A DNA stretch of 64,000 nucleotides from Temnopleurus reevesii (GCA_036244855.1 BQKZ01000273.1:161938-225937); one strand, 5' to 3'. Positions 50,250-62,379 are shown, numbered from the stretch's first letter. Notes: a model not told the origin generated them from the letters alone. Program-made: numbers and translations.

Positions 50250-52112
50250 TGGTATTGAGTACTTTGTTCCTTGATTTATTTAGTTTAGTTTACAAGAAGA
50301 TGCTCAGGGGGAGATCCGAACACATTTAGTAGGAAATTGAATGGAGGAATGGAGAAAGATGCACCAAGGATGGAATTGATGCCATCCTGCTGTTGTATTT
50401 CTTGGAAGATATAGAGAAAGCATGCAGTTGGAAAGGTTTTCAAGAAAGATGAGGGAAGCTGGAAAAAGAATGAGAATATAAGATGTGTATTTGGAACATG
50501 CAGTGGAACACATTTTACAATATCTAATGATTACTGTAAAGTCAATATTGCTGAAACTTAAAATGCACCTTTTAGGAAGAGAAGTGACCACAGGAAATTA
50601 AATGGATGCATTTAAACATCTTTATCGATAATTCTCATGTTAACTTGGGAAAGGAAAGACAAGAAAAAGATGAATGGAATATAGATAGATGAGAATGCAC
50701 AGGTTTGTTAGGGATATGCTATGACTGACACAAGGCTATTAAGATGTGTTCCAGTTGGCAGTGTGAACACATTTCATTCACCAAATTTTCCGTCTTTTGG
50801 GGGGAGATTGGGAGAGAAACGGGAATTGGTTGCTGCATACTAAGCAGGATGAATTGGGAGAGGGTGAGAGATGGGGGATGTTGATGTGCATGGGTAATGA
50901 GAACTGATTGAATGCAAGCAGTCGGCTGAAGGATAGCTTGATCCGATTCCCCATGCAAATCAGCACGGTAGGAAGGAGCGCACGCGGCCAAGGGGGACGC
51001 CACATGCATGCATAATGACAACCAAGAGGGATCGTCATGATCTCCAAGAGAAGGACGATGATGCCAGTGATGATGATGATGATGAAAGGTCTGGCTGCGA
51101 GCCAAAATACGACAAATGTTCACTATCCGAGGCCCCTGGATGCTGTTGAAATATGGAGAGAGGGGGAGGCAGAGGAGGAGTGCGAAGAAGAGACTGGAGT
51201 GGAGTTAGAGAGAGCTCGTCACAGGAGATGGCTGATGCACTAGTCTATGAACACAGACCAAATCTCTTAATTCAATTCAGTGCTGCAGTATGATTGGAGT
51301 GATTATGTCTGAGGAAAAGGCTAACACAGCCGCGTGCATGCTTGCAATAATTTTTAATGGTTGCTGGATCCACAAAACTCCCCTCCAGATAAGTTCACTC
51401 ATACAAATCAGCACTTTTTCTTAAACTACCTGGCTTTAGGTCTGCGTCTGCGAACTAGGGACAGATAATTGTGTGGTTCAAGAGCCTAGGATGCATGATG
51501 GGAGGAATTGAAGTGATCATGTGATGGCAGTTGCTCGTGCTTATTCTGAAAATACCCATGTGACTGCTTAGCCTCAATGCATTGCTACAATGAATGGGAT
51601 GGGTGGCAGGATGTCCTTAAAGGACCCACTTACCCCTAGGGCTCAAGAACCATTGCTAATGAAAAGTTTTTGTGACGTTTGCTGAAATGGTATCTTATAG
51701 ATTGAGAGATATTAAGTCTAAAATGTTTTCAGTCATTTAGGACAATTTACATATTCGTTTAAATTTGTTATTGATAGTTTATGTGCTGCCTCGTCAGCAT
51801 AAGTAATGTTACCATTCAAAAAGTGAACTTGATGGCTGTGAACAGTCCATGCAACTTGTAAAGATTTATACAGTCACATTACATGTCATTTGTTTTGTAT
51901 ATCATTGTGTTTAAAGAGAGCTATTCATCAATGTCCAGATATTTGAACAAATGAAATAAAGAAAATAAATTTGAAAACATTAAAACGATACATCATTATC
52001 ATTTATTGTAATAAATTGGTGCCTATTAGCTGCACATAATACACCAATTTTCAAGAAATTTAATCTTTGTGTCAGATATTAACATTTCATCTCTCTTCTT
52101 TTCTACTTGCAG
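50250..52112. other. Intron sequence before the terminal exon, no supported feature
   Basis: It includes a moderately GC-rich patch at about 50940-51240 with (ATG)n near 51057-51085 and short opposing frames. No splice-bounded exon could be defended. The last ~400 bases are AT-rich, ending in the pyrimidine tract of the acceptor. Confidence 0.4.
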
Positions 52113-54217
52113 GCAAACAAGATTCAAGCAGTTCAGCCAGTACCACTCCTCCACCACCCAGCATTGCCCCTACTGATGGGCTGAAGTCTCCTCCTACATC
52201 ATCTGCAGATACAAAGCCCAGCTCTAACGCATCGCCTCCTACCAAGACTACCCCTCTTACCCCAAAGAAGCAAGATGATGAGGATGTTTCAGTGGGAATA
52301 CCAAAGCAAACTCAGATTGACTCTGCCAAGGATGATGCAAAGATGAAGCATGATGAAAAACTGGTGGAGACTTGTGCGAGTGATGCAATGTCAGGAGAAA
52401 AGGCCTCATGTAAAGTAGAGAAACCAACTTCTCTGACATCAAATTCAGTAGGAACGCTAATGAAGACCTCTCCGCCTAAAGCTGCAAGTCCAGCTAAATT
52501 GCTACTACAGGTTAGTTCAAGTAAAGGGGCTACCACCAATCTCAACGCTACTCTCAGGAAATCTCCAGAATTGAGCAGAGAAGTGACCAAGGTGAAAGGT
52601 CAGGTATCAAATAAATCAATCTTGTCAGTTGTCACCAACCCTAAAGCTGCTGCAGATCAAGGAAAGACTTCTTTCCACATCAGTCTGGTGAAATCTGATG
52701 CGCTCACGCCTTCAAAGGAATCTCTAGCCCATCCTGTATCACTTGTGCAAAGAGCTTCCAATCAGTCGACAACATCAGTGCTGAAAGACTCAAAACTACT
52801 CGTAACGAGTAACCCTCTGAACTTGACATCAGTAGAAGGCGCTGGACATCACAAGAAACTTGAAAATGTAGTGACTGTAACAACTGATTCAACTAAAAAG
52901 TCTGGTACAGTGACTTCGCAACCATTGAGATTGGACATACATACATTGAAGTCTGCAGCTCAAATGACAGAGCTACAATCTAAACCTCGAAGTTTCAAGG
53001 AATCGGGGGAGTCCGCAAGCATACCGACGCTTAAGTCCCCTGTTCAAACTTCACCACGCCGTGCCAAATCTCCTATATCTTCTGGCAACAAATCACCTGT
53101 AAGCGCAGTTCTTCGTACAAAATCCCCAGTGAGTTCTGCCCTTAGCAAGTCTCCTGTGGATTCTCCTGTAAATCCAGCTCATCGAAGCACATCTCCCAGA
53201 ACGTCTTCTGCGAGCAGCAGATCTCCAGTTGTTTTGGTTGATAGCAGCATATCTGCTGTAAACCCTACGCATCAAAGCAAATCCCCTATTGCTTCTGCTC
53301 AAAGCACAAGTACTTCTGTAAACACTGTGCATCGTAGCAAATCACCAGTTACCTCGGCACAAATCATCAAGTCTACAATTAGCACTGCTGATAACAGCAC
53401 ATCTTCTGTAAATCCTGCACATCGTAGCAAATCTCCTGTAACTTCTGCACAAGGTAGCAAATCTCCAGTAAGTCCTGCAATCCGAAGCAAGTCTCCTGTC
53501 AGTTCCGGTTTTTATGGCAGCAAGTCTCCAGGAACTTCAGTCCAAACCAGCAATGCTTCTGTACCTTCGGAACAGCCTAGCAAGTCTCCTGTAACTCCAG
53601 TACATCACAGCAAGTCACCTGTAAGCTCTGATCATAGAAGCAAGTCTCCAGTTAGCCCTGCACCTAGAGGCAAGTCTCCAGTAAGCCCTGCACCTCGTGG
53701 CAAGTCGCCAATTAGTTCAGGATTCTATGGCACCAAGCCTCCTACAAACTCTGAACAGACTAGTAAATCTCCTCTACCCCCTGCACCACAGAGCAAATCT
53801 CCCGTAACTTTGAGCCATGGCAACAAATCTCCTGTAACTCCTAGCCATGGTAACAAATCTCCTGGCAGTTCTATCCATAGCAGCAGATCTTCTGTGAGCC
53901 CTTCACACCGCACCAAGTCTCCAATTAGCCCTGCTCAAGCAAACAAATCTCCTTTTAACTTTGATGATAATGGTAAATCATCACCTACCGCTTCACTTCG
54001 TAATAAGTCCCCAGTGAGTCCAGCTCACAGTAGAAAATCTCCGATAAGCCCTGCACATAGCAGTACGCCTCTTGGACTCAACGCAAACTCGCCTCACAAA
54101 AGTCCTGGGAGGCAGTCGCCAGGGCAAGTAGCCCCACTCGATCTACGAGCAAAACCTGTCAGTAAACCATCTCTAGAATCAAACGAACCTCCCACGACTG
54201 TACAGAGTAGTAGTTGA
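52113..54217 (+). CDS. Terminal coding exon: Ser/Thr/Pro-rich tail with Lys-Ser-Pro repeats and a CtBP-like motif
   Basis: This 2105-base exon starts after a ttctacttgcag acceptor and ends at a TGA (54215-54217). The last base of the previous exon plus its first two bases make a Gly codon, so the phase matches. It encodes 700 further residues. The first ~315 are Ser/Thr/Lys-rich and low in aromatic residues, so probably disordered. From about residue 427 to 765 of the visible protein there are about 24 KSP tripeptides in degenerate 8-10-residue units such as SKSPVSPAHR, all potential proline-directed kinase sites. A larger unit containing SGFYG occurs twice (about 53508 and 53718). Near the C-terminus, residues 785-791 read PLDLRAK (54134-54154), which matches the PxDL-type motif bound by CtBP corepressors. 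KSP repeats also occur in neurofilament tails and histone-like proteins, so repeats alone do not identify the gene. A nuclear corepressor or chromatin role is inference. Confidence 0.9.
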
Positions 54218-54465
54218 TAGTCCTTTCCTAGAACATTATATAGTTAGGCTAATCATGAAGTGTTATTAATGTTTATTTTCTTAATATTGAATATTTTCAT
54301 TGTATAGTAGAATAAGAAGTACACGTAGCACCCATAGCATTGCCCCATGTCAGAATAATATCTGGCTCTACAGACAGACCCCTAATCTAGGCAATTTATT
54401 TTAGCGCTATGTACTAGTTGCCATTCAAAATCAGACATGACAAAATAAAAAGTCTGGCAACTTGG
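54218..54465 (+). other. Probable 3' untranslated region
   Basis: AT-rich sequence follows the stop codon without a long reading frame. The first canonical AATAAA is at 54444-54449, with T/G-containing sequence beyond it, so cleavage around 54460-54480 is plausible. The end is approximate, since a longer UTR using later signals is possible. Confidence 0.45.
54444..54449 (+). terminator. Candidate polyadenylation signal AATAAA
   Basis: First canonical hexamer downstream of the TGA of the terminal exon, about 227 bases after the stop. Its use is inferred from position. Another AATAAA occurs beyond the downstream LINE, near 55503. Confidence 0.45.
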
Positions 54466-54777
54466 TCACTAAAGGGTTTCTGTTGATACTCAGAAAAATC
54501 AAGTGGAATGGTTCAGAGAGACTTACAATTCAAATGCAGGTACTACAAAAATTTGCCAAATTCTTACTTAATTTCATCTATTCAACACAAGTTTGTAATT
54601 TCCAAGCTTGATGGTAGGTCTGTCGTTGGTGCATGATGTTTATTCACATGAAAGAAATAAGATGAAGACTCGTAGACCTTTTTCTTTTTCATTTGAGAAT
54701 TGATTTTTTTATTGAATTTTACTTAAAATTTAATGTCATTCAATTTGACAATCAGGTTTTCATTATTCTTTAAAAAC

Positions 54778-54788
54778 ACCTTGTATTA
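54778..54788. other. Target-site duplication of the downstream LINE (left copy)
   Basis: ACCTTGTATTA, identical to 55478-55488. The two copies bracket the RTE-like LINE fragment. Confidence 0.8.
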
Positions 54789-55477
54789 CCTACCTACCTA
54801 CCAGGTCGGCTAAACTGCCGAGACCTAGTATGGATCCTCCAGTTACTCCTGTCCATCATGATATTTTTCAGTTCGTCTGTGCCAACTGCTTCAGCGTCTG
54901 CTTTTAAAGTGTCAACATAGGTTTTGTACTTCCTGCCACGTCCCCGTCGCCCATGCAGTGGTTCCCATAGAATGAGGCGGTAACCAATGAGGCCACTTGC
55001 AGCCAACTCTGGATGTCGATAGCAGTGTCCAGCAAGTTGCATCCTTCTTCTTGCAACTTTGTCTCCAACTTTGGGTAGATTACCATATAGGGTCTTATTT
55101 GGCATATGTTGCTTCCAGTTGATGTTCAACACTGTCCTCAGCATTCTTGTATAGCAACCATTTAGTGATTTCTCCAAAGTTGGTGTTAATGTCCATGCCT
55201 CGCAACCATACAGCAGGATGGTCTCCACGGTTGCAATAAAGAAACCGATCTTGGTTCTTCGAGACAGTTCTGATTTCCGAATGGTACTCATTTTGTTCAG
55301 GGCTTGCCATGCTACTGCCTTCCTGATCTTGATATCATTTTCTGTTGAATTTACCCATGATCCGAGGTACTTGAAGTCCTTAACTTCCTTCAGGACATTT
55401 CCTTGGGCAGCTGTGAGTGCATCATGCTGCGGCAAGTTGTATGTTAGGTACTCTGTCTTTTTCGAATTCAGGCAAAG
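54789..55477 (-). mobile_element. 5'-truncated RTE-like LINE (C-terminal RT region)
   Basis: On the minus strand the element is open from its truncated 5' edge to a stop near 54794 and encodes about 225 residues. Recognisable segments of RTE/CR1-type polyproteins are KDFKYLGSWV, LLYGCEAWTL, RMLRTVLNINW and GRRGRGRKYKTYVD. It begins after the catalytic core, so the protein is only a C-terminal stub. The 3' end is a (GGTA)3-4 tail on the minus strand, and the insertion is flanked by the 11-bp duplication ACCTTGTATTA. The intact frame suggests a fairly recent insertion. It lies about 560 bases past the gene's stop codon, in the opposite orientation. Confidence 0.85.
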
Positions 55478-55488
55478 ACCTTGTATTA
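55478..55488. other. Target-site duplication of the downstream LINE (right copy)
   Basis: ACCTTGTATTA, identical to 54778-54788. Confidence 0.8.
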
Positions 55489-58029
55489 AAGTTATAAAAA
55501 AACAATAAAGACAATAATCTGCTTTAGAGTCAGTGTTTTCGTTTTGTAAAATGAAGATAATTGCCTCAAAAATATTTTTTTTTTTTCATTTTTGTTATGG
55601 TAATATGGACATTTGTTGTAGGAGAGAAAGTGATTTTAGTGAATTGGAAATATCTGGGTATTAATGTGTATTGTGTCTTAAACTTCATGCTATGCAATGA
55701 TAGGTAAATGTTGTCTACATGAGATATTCAAATCTCAATAAGTAAATACACAGAACAAGATAGATAGATAGATATTTATATGATTTCAGTCAGTGAAGTC
55801 AAAACCTTTAGGAGTATTTAGCAATGGTGCTGTATCGAAGGAGACTTGAAAGAGCTAAATTGGCCTGGGTTTAGCTGCACTGTTGCCTAAAGGACACGCA
55901 GCCTAATCCCCAAGATGTTTTGATAAGCCCTAATAATAGCGGATCAGGCGATATAGGATTGAGCGGATGATGCCATCACTGATCCGGATTTAGTCTGCCA
56001 AGAAAATGCATCTGCATCCACGGAATAAAAGACACGCCCATTTCGCTTCACCTCGTTCGCAAGCTCATCACATTCTAGCGACAATGACAGGGATATGATA
56101 TTCCAACTATCCTATGCATTTCCTTTTCTCTGCAGAGAGCTGTCGTTTTTATGACGTCCTGCGTCCGTGAATGTATGCGAGAATTGCTCTAGATTTGAGC
56201 ATTGCATTTATGTCATCTTCTTTCTTTATTGAATGTGCTGTTTTCTAGGGATGTATGGTGTGTAGGGTATACACTGGTTTGATTTGTCTTTTGGAAGTTG
56301 ACATTGTTCTGTCATTCAAGTCTTTAAAGATGGCTTAATTTTGTTAAATCTTCAGAGAGCATTTTTTTTCTTCTGTTCATTATCCCATATGCCGTTTTTA
56401 CTCTCTCCTTTCTGTTTAATCTTCATCCCAACCTTACAGCACCCACAATCTGTCTATTTTCTGTTTCTCTCCCTCTTTCTTTGTCCCTTTATTCATATTT
56501 CTTTCCTTGCTCCATTTATCTTTCTCCATCTGATAATTGTTTGCTGTTCTCTCTGTAGCCCCCTTCTTCTATTCCCTCATCCACTCTTCTGTCAATCCTA
56601 ATCTCTCTCCTCCCAACTCTTCTTCCTGTATCCCCGGTCCAATCTATCTCTCTATCTCCCCCTCCCCTCTCTCTCTCTCTCTCCCTCCTTACCTCTCTCC
56701 CTCCTTCCCTCTATCCCTCCTTCCTTCCCTCCCTCCCCCTTCCTTCCCTCCCTCTCTAAATCCCTTCCTTCTTCCCTAAATCCCTCCCTCTCTTTGTCCC
56801 TCTTCATCTCTGTCAGAAAATTTTTTTTTTCTTTTTCATCATAACACACATACTTTTAAACGAAGTAAAAATTTGAAATTCATTAAATCCATCCCTCCCC
56901 TCCATCTATCCATCCCTCCCATCCAACCGCTCTCCTACTCTCTAAGAGAAGTACATTCCTTTTTGTGATAACATACATAATTTATAATAAAGTAAAAAAA
57001 AAAAATGATATTCATTTCTACTTCATTAAATCCCTCTTTCCCTCCCTCCCATCCTACCTTTCTTTTCCTCTCTCTCTCATAAAATCTAATTCCTTTTCAT
57101 CCTCAAAACACACATATTTTGAAATGAAAATAAAAATTTGAAACTCATTTTTCTTCAAATTTATCAAAAAATGATGGGCATAGATCGAGAACTGCAAGAT
57201 TTATCTTGGTTAAAGCTAAACTAATAATATCCTAATTTCTGAGCTAAAGAGGCTTACAAATAGCAAATCAAGAATCAGGAATCTTATTGGATAAGAGAGG
57301 ATTTGACTCGTCAAAACGCTTGGATCTCATAACACACTCATTATGACTTATCAAGATACAGGAGGCCTATTTCAAGGAATTTAGAATAAATGTTGGAATC
57401 GAAGCATGAACAATTTTGAGAAAAAGTGTTTACATTACAGGTTGCTTTTTTCTTACTATTTAATCATTTCTTCTTTNCCTTTCCTCCCATCCATCATCCA
57501 CCCATCATCGAATCTCGCTCTCCTCACAAACTCCTCTTCCTCTATTTGTGTTGTAATTGGGTTGATCAAAGCAACATACCACCAGACAAGGGGCGGTGTT
57601 TGATCGCCGTCATATACCGTTTCAAAGCATCATTTGGTTACCATAGCAATAGTATGTGCAACACAAACATTGTCGGCTCCATGTTCATGATATCATGCAG
57701 TGCCCCGTCCCACTTCATGTTTCCCAGGCAATGTGTAATTAAAATGATGCTGGTGAAACAATAGCTAATCCAGGTTGGGCGCGGCAGCACAATCTCTCTT
57801 TTCCGGCTTCTCTTTATCCAATATCTCCGTTTTACGAATGTGATCTTGTGAGTGTTTTTTTTTAAATCAAATGATAAATCTGAAAACATCCAAGGCTAGA
57901 GTATTTATAAAGCAACATTTTCTGTTAGAAATACAAGCAAAATATATTAAATGATAATTATAAGGCAACTTATTTACCCAGGGTAGCCACTTCAGTTCTT
58001 CAAACTGTTCTCCCAGCGAGTCCTGCAAT
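55489..58029. other. Downstream flank, no supported gene
   Basis: Contains (TAGA)n at about 55762-55773, a less AT-rich patch at 55900-56190 with several CpG and a gcctaatccccaag word, and pyrimidine-rich DNA at 56340-57110. A single ambiguous base n at 57477 lies in a pyrimidine tract. No gene seen. Confidence 0.45.
56630..56815 (+). repeat. CT-rich low-complexity tract
   Basis: Runs of tctctc, ccctcc and ccttcc. Derived words (atccatccctccc) recur to about 57080, separated by two similar AT-rich segments (cacatacttttaaa / cacatattttgaaatgaa), suggesting diverged tandem units. Confidence 0.65.
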
Positions 58030-58250
58030 AACAGAGCTATTATTATCCCTGTTTATTGGATTCAAGCCTCCAAGCATCAGGTGTATACACAATTTCTACT
58101 CCCTAGGGAGTACTCCAGCAGGGAGCTTCAAGGCTCTCAATGCTAAATTTACCACATTATTGTCACTTCCGACCGGTCCCCAATCACAACTGGGTAGAGT
58201 GCAGCACAATGTAGATAAATTCCTTGCTGAAGGAAATAAACTTTCTTTTT
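58030..58250 (-). mobile_element. tRNA-derived SINE, copy 3 (body and tail)
   Basis: The reverse complement reads aaggaatttatctacattgt, gctgcactctaccca, tgctggagtac, ggagtagaaattgtgtata, gaggcttgaat and ccaataaacagggataataa, matching the core and tail of the family at 5300-5505 in order. The pol III head is not recognisable at the right end. Confidence 0.6.
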
Positions 58251-61200
58251 CTACGAATTCAATTAACGAGATAGCACTGCAATATATTACCGATCACTTT
58301 CCAAATGATGTATTCTGAGAAATTTCGTAATGCAATTTTGCACCATATTAGCATGCGGATAGTGCATGTGAAGTAGGGGGAAACCCTCTTTTACTGCATG
58401 ATTTACATAAGAAATTTACAGTGTGTATCAATCCTTAAAACCTATTACAGAATAGTGATGTTGAAGAACTTGTTGACGATTGAAATGATTTCCAGCTATA
58501 TTGTAATCAAATTGATAAAGTATATCAATTCAAATACCTGCTAATGGTAAATGGGGTGTAAAGTGGAACACTCGGGATTTATTACGTTAATATAGCTTCT
58601 CAATGTGGCTTGCTCATTGATCTTGTATAGTAGTTAATGAGAGAGTACACAGATTTTGAATCAATTGAAGCTGATAAAGAATAAATTGTAACCTTGATGA
58701 ACATTGCTTGTTAAAATAAGCATCTTTAAGGTGTTGATATAAGTTCTCATTCTATTATACCATATGAGTCCTTTAAATATATGGAGTGTTTCCAATAGGA
58801 ATGACTGGACTTTAGAGAAGACTGTTTGTCAATTTACATTTTTCGTAACTTGATAGTTTGAAAGTAGTGAAAGTTATTATGAATGTTACATGAGTCACAA
58901 ATGGTCTTCAAAATCAAGTATCTGTTGCTTTTGTACCTATGTTTATATATAATGATAATTTGTCAGTGGGGAGGATAATAAGCTATAATTTGCTACTTAC
59001 AATATCAGGAATATATTTTTCATGCTAAAATTGATTTTGTGCAATTACTATCAAGTCAGCCTATTTATGATAGTTGTATCTGAGAGTTACTCCATAACTT
59101 TGAAGAAAAACATGTACACAGAATGCATTATTACTGCAGTCAGAGATAACTTTATGAAACCCACACAAATTAATTTTCATACCATTCATAAAGCAAGTCA
59201 ACTATACAGCATTGATAAAGGTATTTCAGAATGTAGCATTAGTCACATTTCTCATCTTTTAACCAAATTTGAATTGTGGTGAGTTACTTGTCATATAAAA
59301 GTAAAGCAATTTGTAGAATAAGGACTAGTTAATTTGAGATATCAGGTTTAATACCCTTGATGTTATATGAAGAGGAAGTTTATGCTTGATTGAGAGCATG
59401 ATCTCATTCATCCTCTGTCATTCCATATTAATATCACCAGAATTCTCAACACAGATAAAATCCACTTTATCAAAAGGAGACAAAAATGGGCAACAAGGAC
59501 CTATTCTAAATTTGCTCTTTTTATTCTTTGAAGTTTACTTTGTCATGTATGTACATTTTGATTCAAAGACTGAATGAAAGACTGATGAAAAAAATGAAAA
59601 TTTAATGTTTTTCAAAAAATGTTGTTTTATTTTTGTCTTGATTCTTCATAACAGAGCATATATTTAGTATGTCTTACTGACTGTGGAGTAGAGCCACCAC
59701 TACAGAAGCAAAATAATTTTCTTACCAGATAAAGTGTATGTTGATCAAAAGTAATGTGAGATTAATGTAAAAGGAATAAATGCTTCTCAAAATATATATG
59801 TTTCTGATTTGGTGCTCATCATGTTGGCAATATTGGAAAATCTAAGAATGCATTCAGCCAAATCGTTATTATTTTGGTAATAGATATTTTGCAACTTGAC
59901 TATTCCTGTTGATTTGTGCTTTAAAAAATACTCTCTATTCTCTTTAATAATTTGAGATAAAAATTAATACCTTGATTTGACCGTTTACAAATCATGCACT
60001 TAACATTCAAACTTAGTATTAGATCATTCAATTTTCATATACCATATGAAGATTTACTTTTTCATTGAACACCTTCTCAAATATATCACACATTCTTGAA
60101 ATAAGATGTTCTTATTTTGTTAAAAGTGTTATGTTCAACAACATCACTTGTAGATTAATAAATTTGGCTCTAAATGATCCTATATCAAATGAAAGTATAG
60201 GATTTCAATAGTTTAGAAATAAAAAATCAGGGCACTTTGTTGTATTTTCTGTTTCATTTGTTTGGTACAGTTCAAATCTTTATCAAAGGATGATAATGGG
60301 TAGATATAAAGCATAGTTTCATCCTATGTACAGATAAAACACTTGTTGAGTTCATTTTGTCAATTTATTACATTCTCGTTACTCAAATGCAATCTACTTT
60401 CTCACAATGTACATATGCAGAATGTAATATTTTACTTAGCCAGGTGGTTTCTTGAATGTAATTTTATTTTTGTTTTGTTTTTGTACTACATGTACGAAGT
60501 GATATTTGATATGATTTTGGGGTATTGTCTGTATATGACTGTATGACATATGAAATAAGTATGTCTGTATGACTAAAAGTTTATGAAATGTACTTTGAAC
60601 AAGATTTTGACTAAGAATAAATGATTGATGTATTCTAAAAATGTACAAAGACTTCGAAATATGGCTTGTTTTGTCTTAAAAATGATTGTACTCAAATAAT
60701 GCAACATTACCATGGTTAATTTGACAAATAGCTTTAAATGTAGCTGAAGTATGTTAGCTATAGCATATGTTGGTCATTGAAATGACTTGCACAATGAATG
60801 CTTCTATAGAGTATTGTCTTTTGATGAATTTATTTTTCGCAAAAAAATGTTCTTTATAACAAATTTAAGCCCAACAATGACATCTTTGCTTGAATATACA
60901 ATAGATCCCATTCCTTTTTTTCTGGCAAAACCATAACAAGTTAATTGAAATTAGATATATATACTGTTTTGAGCAAATGTTTTGCTTGCATTTGCAAATA
61001 TTGAAATTGATGCATTTTTACAATATATCCCTTTAAGTTTGTGTAGTGAATGAAAAGAAAGATCCCACTTGCAGCCAGCATGGAGACCTCTGGGCATCCG
61101 TCATGCACAGATGGCAAGTAAAATAGTGAATTAACCGATTGCTCCCACAAACTGGCTTGTAAATAAGCTGATTTCATTGAGAAACCCCCTCACATCGAGA

Positions 61201-62087
61201 CACCTCCGGCGCTCAGGGCAGGGACGGATGGGTTTCGGGGCGTCTAAATAATGTGATAGAGCACCTTGCACATTAGCGCGTTTAAGGGAGATGCGTAATG
61301 CAGGATAACGAGACAAGATAAGTGATGGGCCGGCTGGGGCATTCATTCGTCTTCTGGCTCTAATTTCAGAGCTCGTCACTGAGAAATGGAGAGGTTTTTA
61401 GCAAAGCTGTATAAATCATGGCCATGTATAGAATGATAAGAAGACCCTTTGGATATTTGATGATGGATTCCATAGGAAGGAGAGAATGAGTGCTCTCTAT
61501 CTTCTCTCTCTTAAAGGGATAGTCGATCTTAAAAGAGATTTATAAGACAATTTCCTGAAGAAACGTTGGGACAATTAAAAAAGAGGAATGAAAAAAAGAA
61601 TCGTTCAATTTTTAAGTTTTTGTAGATTTCTTATCATACTTAAACAAGATCAAAATCAGAAGGATTTCATGTAACCCTCCATTAAATAGGATATTGCCAT
61701 TCATATCAATAAAACTTTCCATTTCAGTAGAGATTTTAACAAGGATTGAAACTTTTCCACTCAAGATATTTTTAAGTATTTAATTGAACTTTCATCCAGT
61801 TTCGATTTTACATGAATTTCCTTTCATATGTTATGTGTATATGGGTCATTAAATAGGAAATTCCCCTGTTAGCTCATGTGATTCATTGAAAATCACTTGA
61901 TTTTCTTAAAGATCTTCAATATGAATTTTTGACCTATGTCATAGAATTAAATTAGTTGTAAGGAGAAGAGATTTGTTTTATTGGTAAATTATTTGCTCTA
62001 AGAAAGACCATAGAGATAGATATCTCTATAGAAAGAGGTTATTCTGATAATAGTTAAGGTACTAATAAACTTGTCTAAACCTCAGTT
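58251..62087. other. Downstream flank, AT-rich, no supported gene
   Basis: Mostly AT-rich with only short frames. The exception is 61040-61390, listed separately. A ttaaagggatagtcgatctt word at 61512 resembles the terminal sequence of some DNA transposons, but no mirrored end was found. Confidence 0.4.
61040..61390. promoter_or_regulatory. GC-richer patch, candidate conserved non-coding element
   Basis: A sharp composition change in AT-rich flank, with cacctccggcgctcagggc, ttagcgcgtttaagggag and acgagacaagataagtgatg (a GATA core). No repeat similarity inside the window. The 82-codon minus frame lacks features. A regulatory role is a guess to be tested by conservation. Confidence 0.25.
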
Positions 62088-62114
62088 GCAGTAGTAGTAG
62101 CAACAGCAGCACGG

Positions 62115-62169
<55 letters not shown>

Positions 62170-62179
62170 CAGCAGCAGC

Positions 62180-62220
<41 letters not shown>

Positions 62221-62316
62221 CAGTAGTAGTAGTAGCTGTAGTAGTAGTAGTAGTACTAGTAGTAGTAGTAGTAGTAGTAGTAGTACCAGCAGTAGTAACA
62301 GTTGCAGGAGTAGTAG
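62088..62316 (+). repeat. Long (TAG)n / (GTA)n trinucleotide array
   Basis: About 75 trinucleotide units, mostly gta with interspersed gca and single variants (agc, act, acc). On the minus strand it reads as poly-Leu by composition only. The array thins out to about 62380 (agtagaagtagaagtagt). Confidence 0.9.
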
Positions 62317-62379
62317 CAATATTTGATGTAGCAGTTTGAGTTATATCGGAAGTAATACTACTACTGTAGAAGTAGAAGT

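Larger units (their letters stand above)
22590..52112 (+). other. Phase-1 intron (29.5 kb)
   Basis: Large GT-AG intron before the terminal exon. It begins GTAAGT and ends in ttctacttgcag. It contains MITE-like foldbacks, a dispersed inverted pair, a CpG-rich duplicated element, a reverse-transcriptase remnant, a LINE tail, a higher-order tandem array and a 186-bp minisatellite, described in their own entries. Between these the DNA is AT-rich, with only short spurious reading frames. A missed symmetric phase-1 exon inside it would not disturb the frame. Confidence 0.6.

Noticed and set aside
52067..52112. Extension of the terminal exon upstream to an ATG at 52067
   Set aside because: The frame is open, but a clear pyrimidine tract and AG lie at 52112, and only the splice model matches the phase of the previous exon.
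53093..53916. Several minus-strand open frames opposite the KSP exon
   Set aside because: They are antisense shadows of the repetitive coding exon and show only the complement of its repeats.
62062..62319. Poly-leucine frame on the minus strand
   Set aside because: It is a direct translation of the TAG trinucleotide array.
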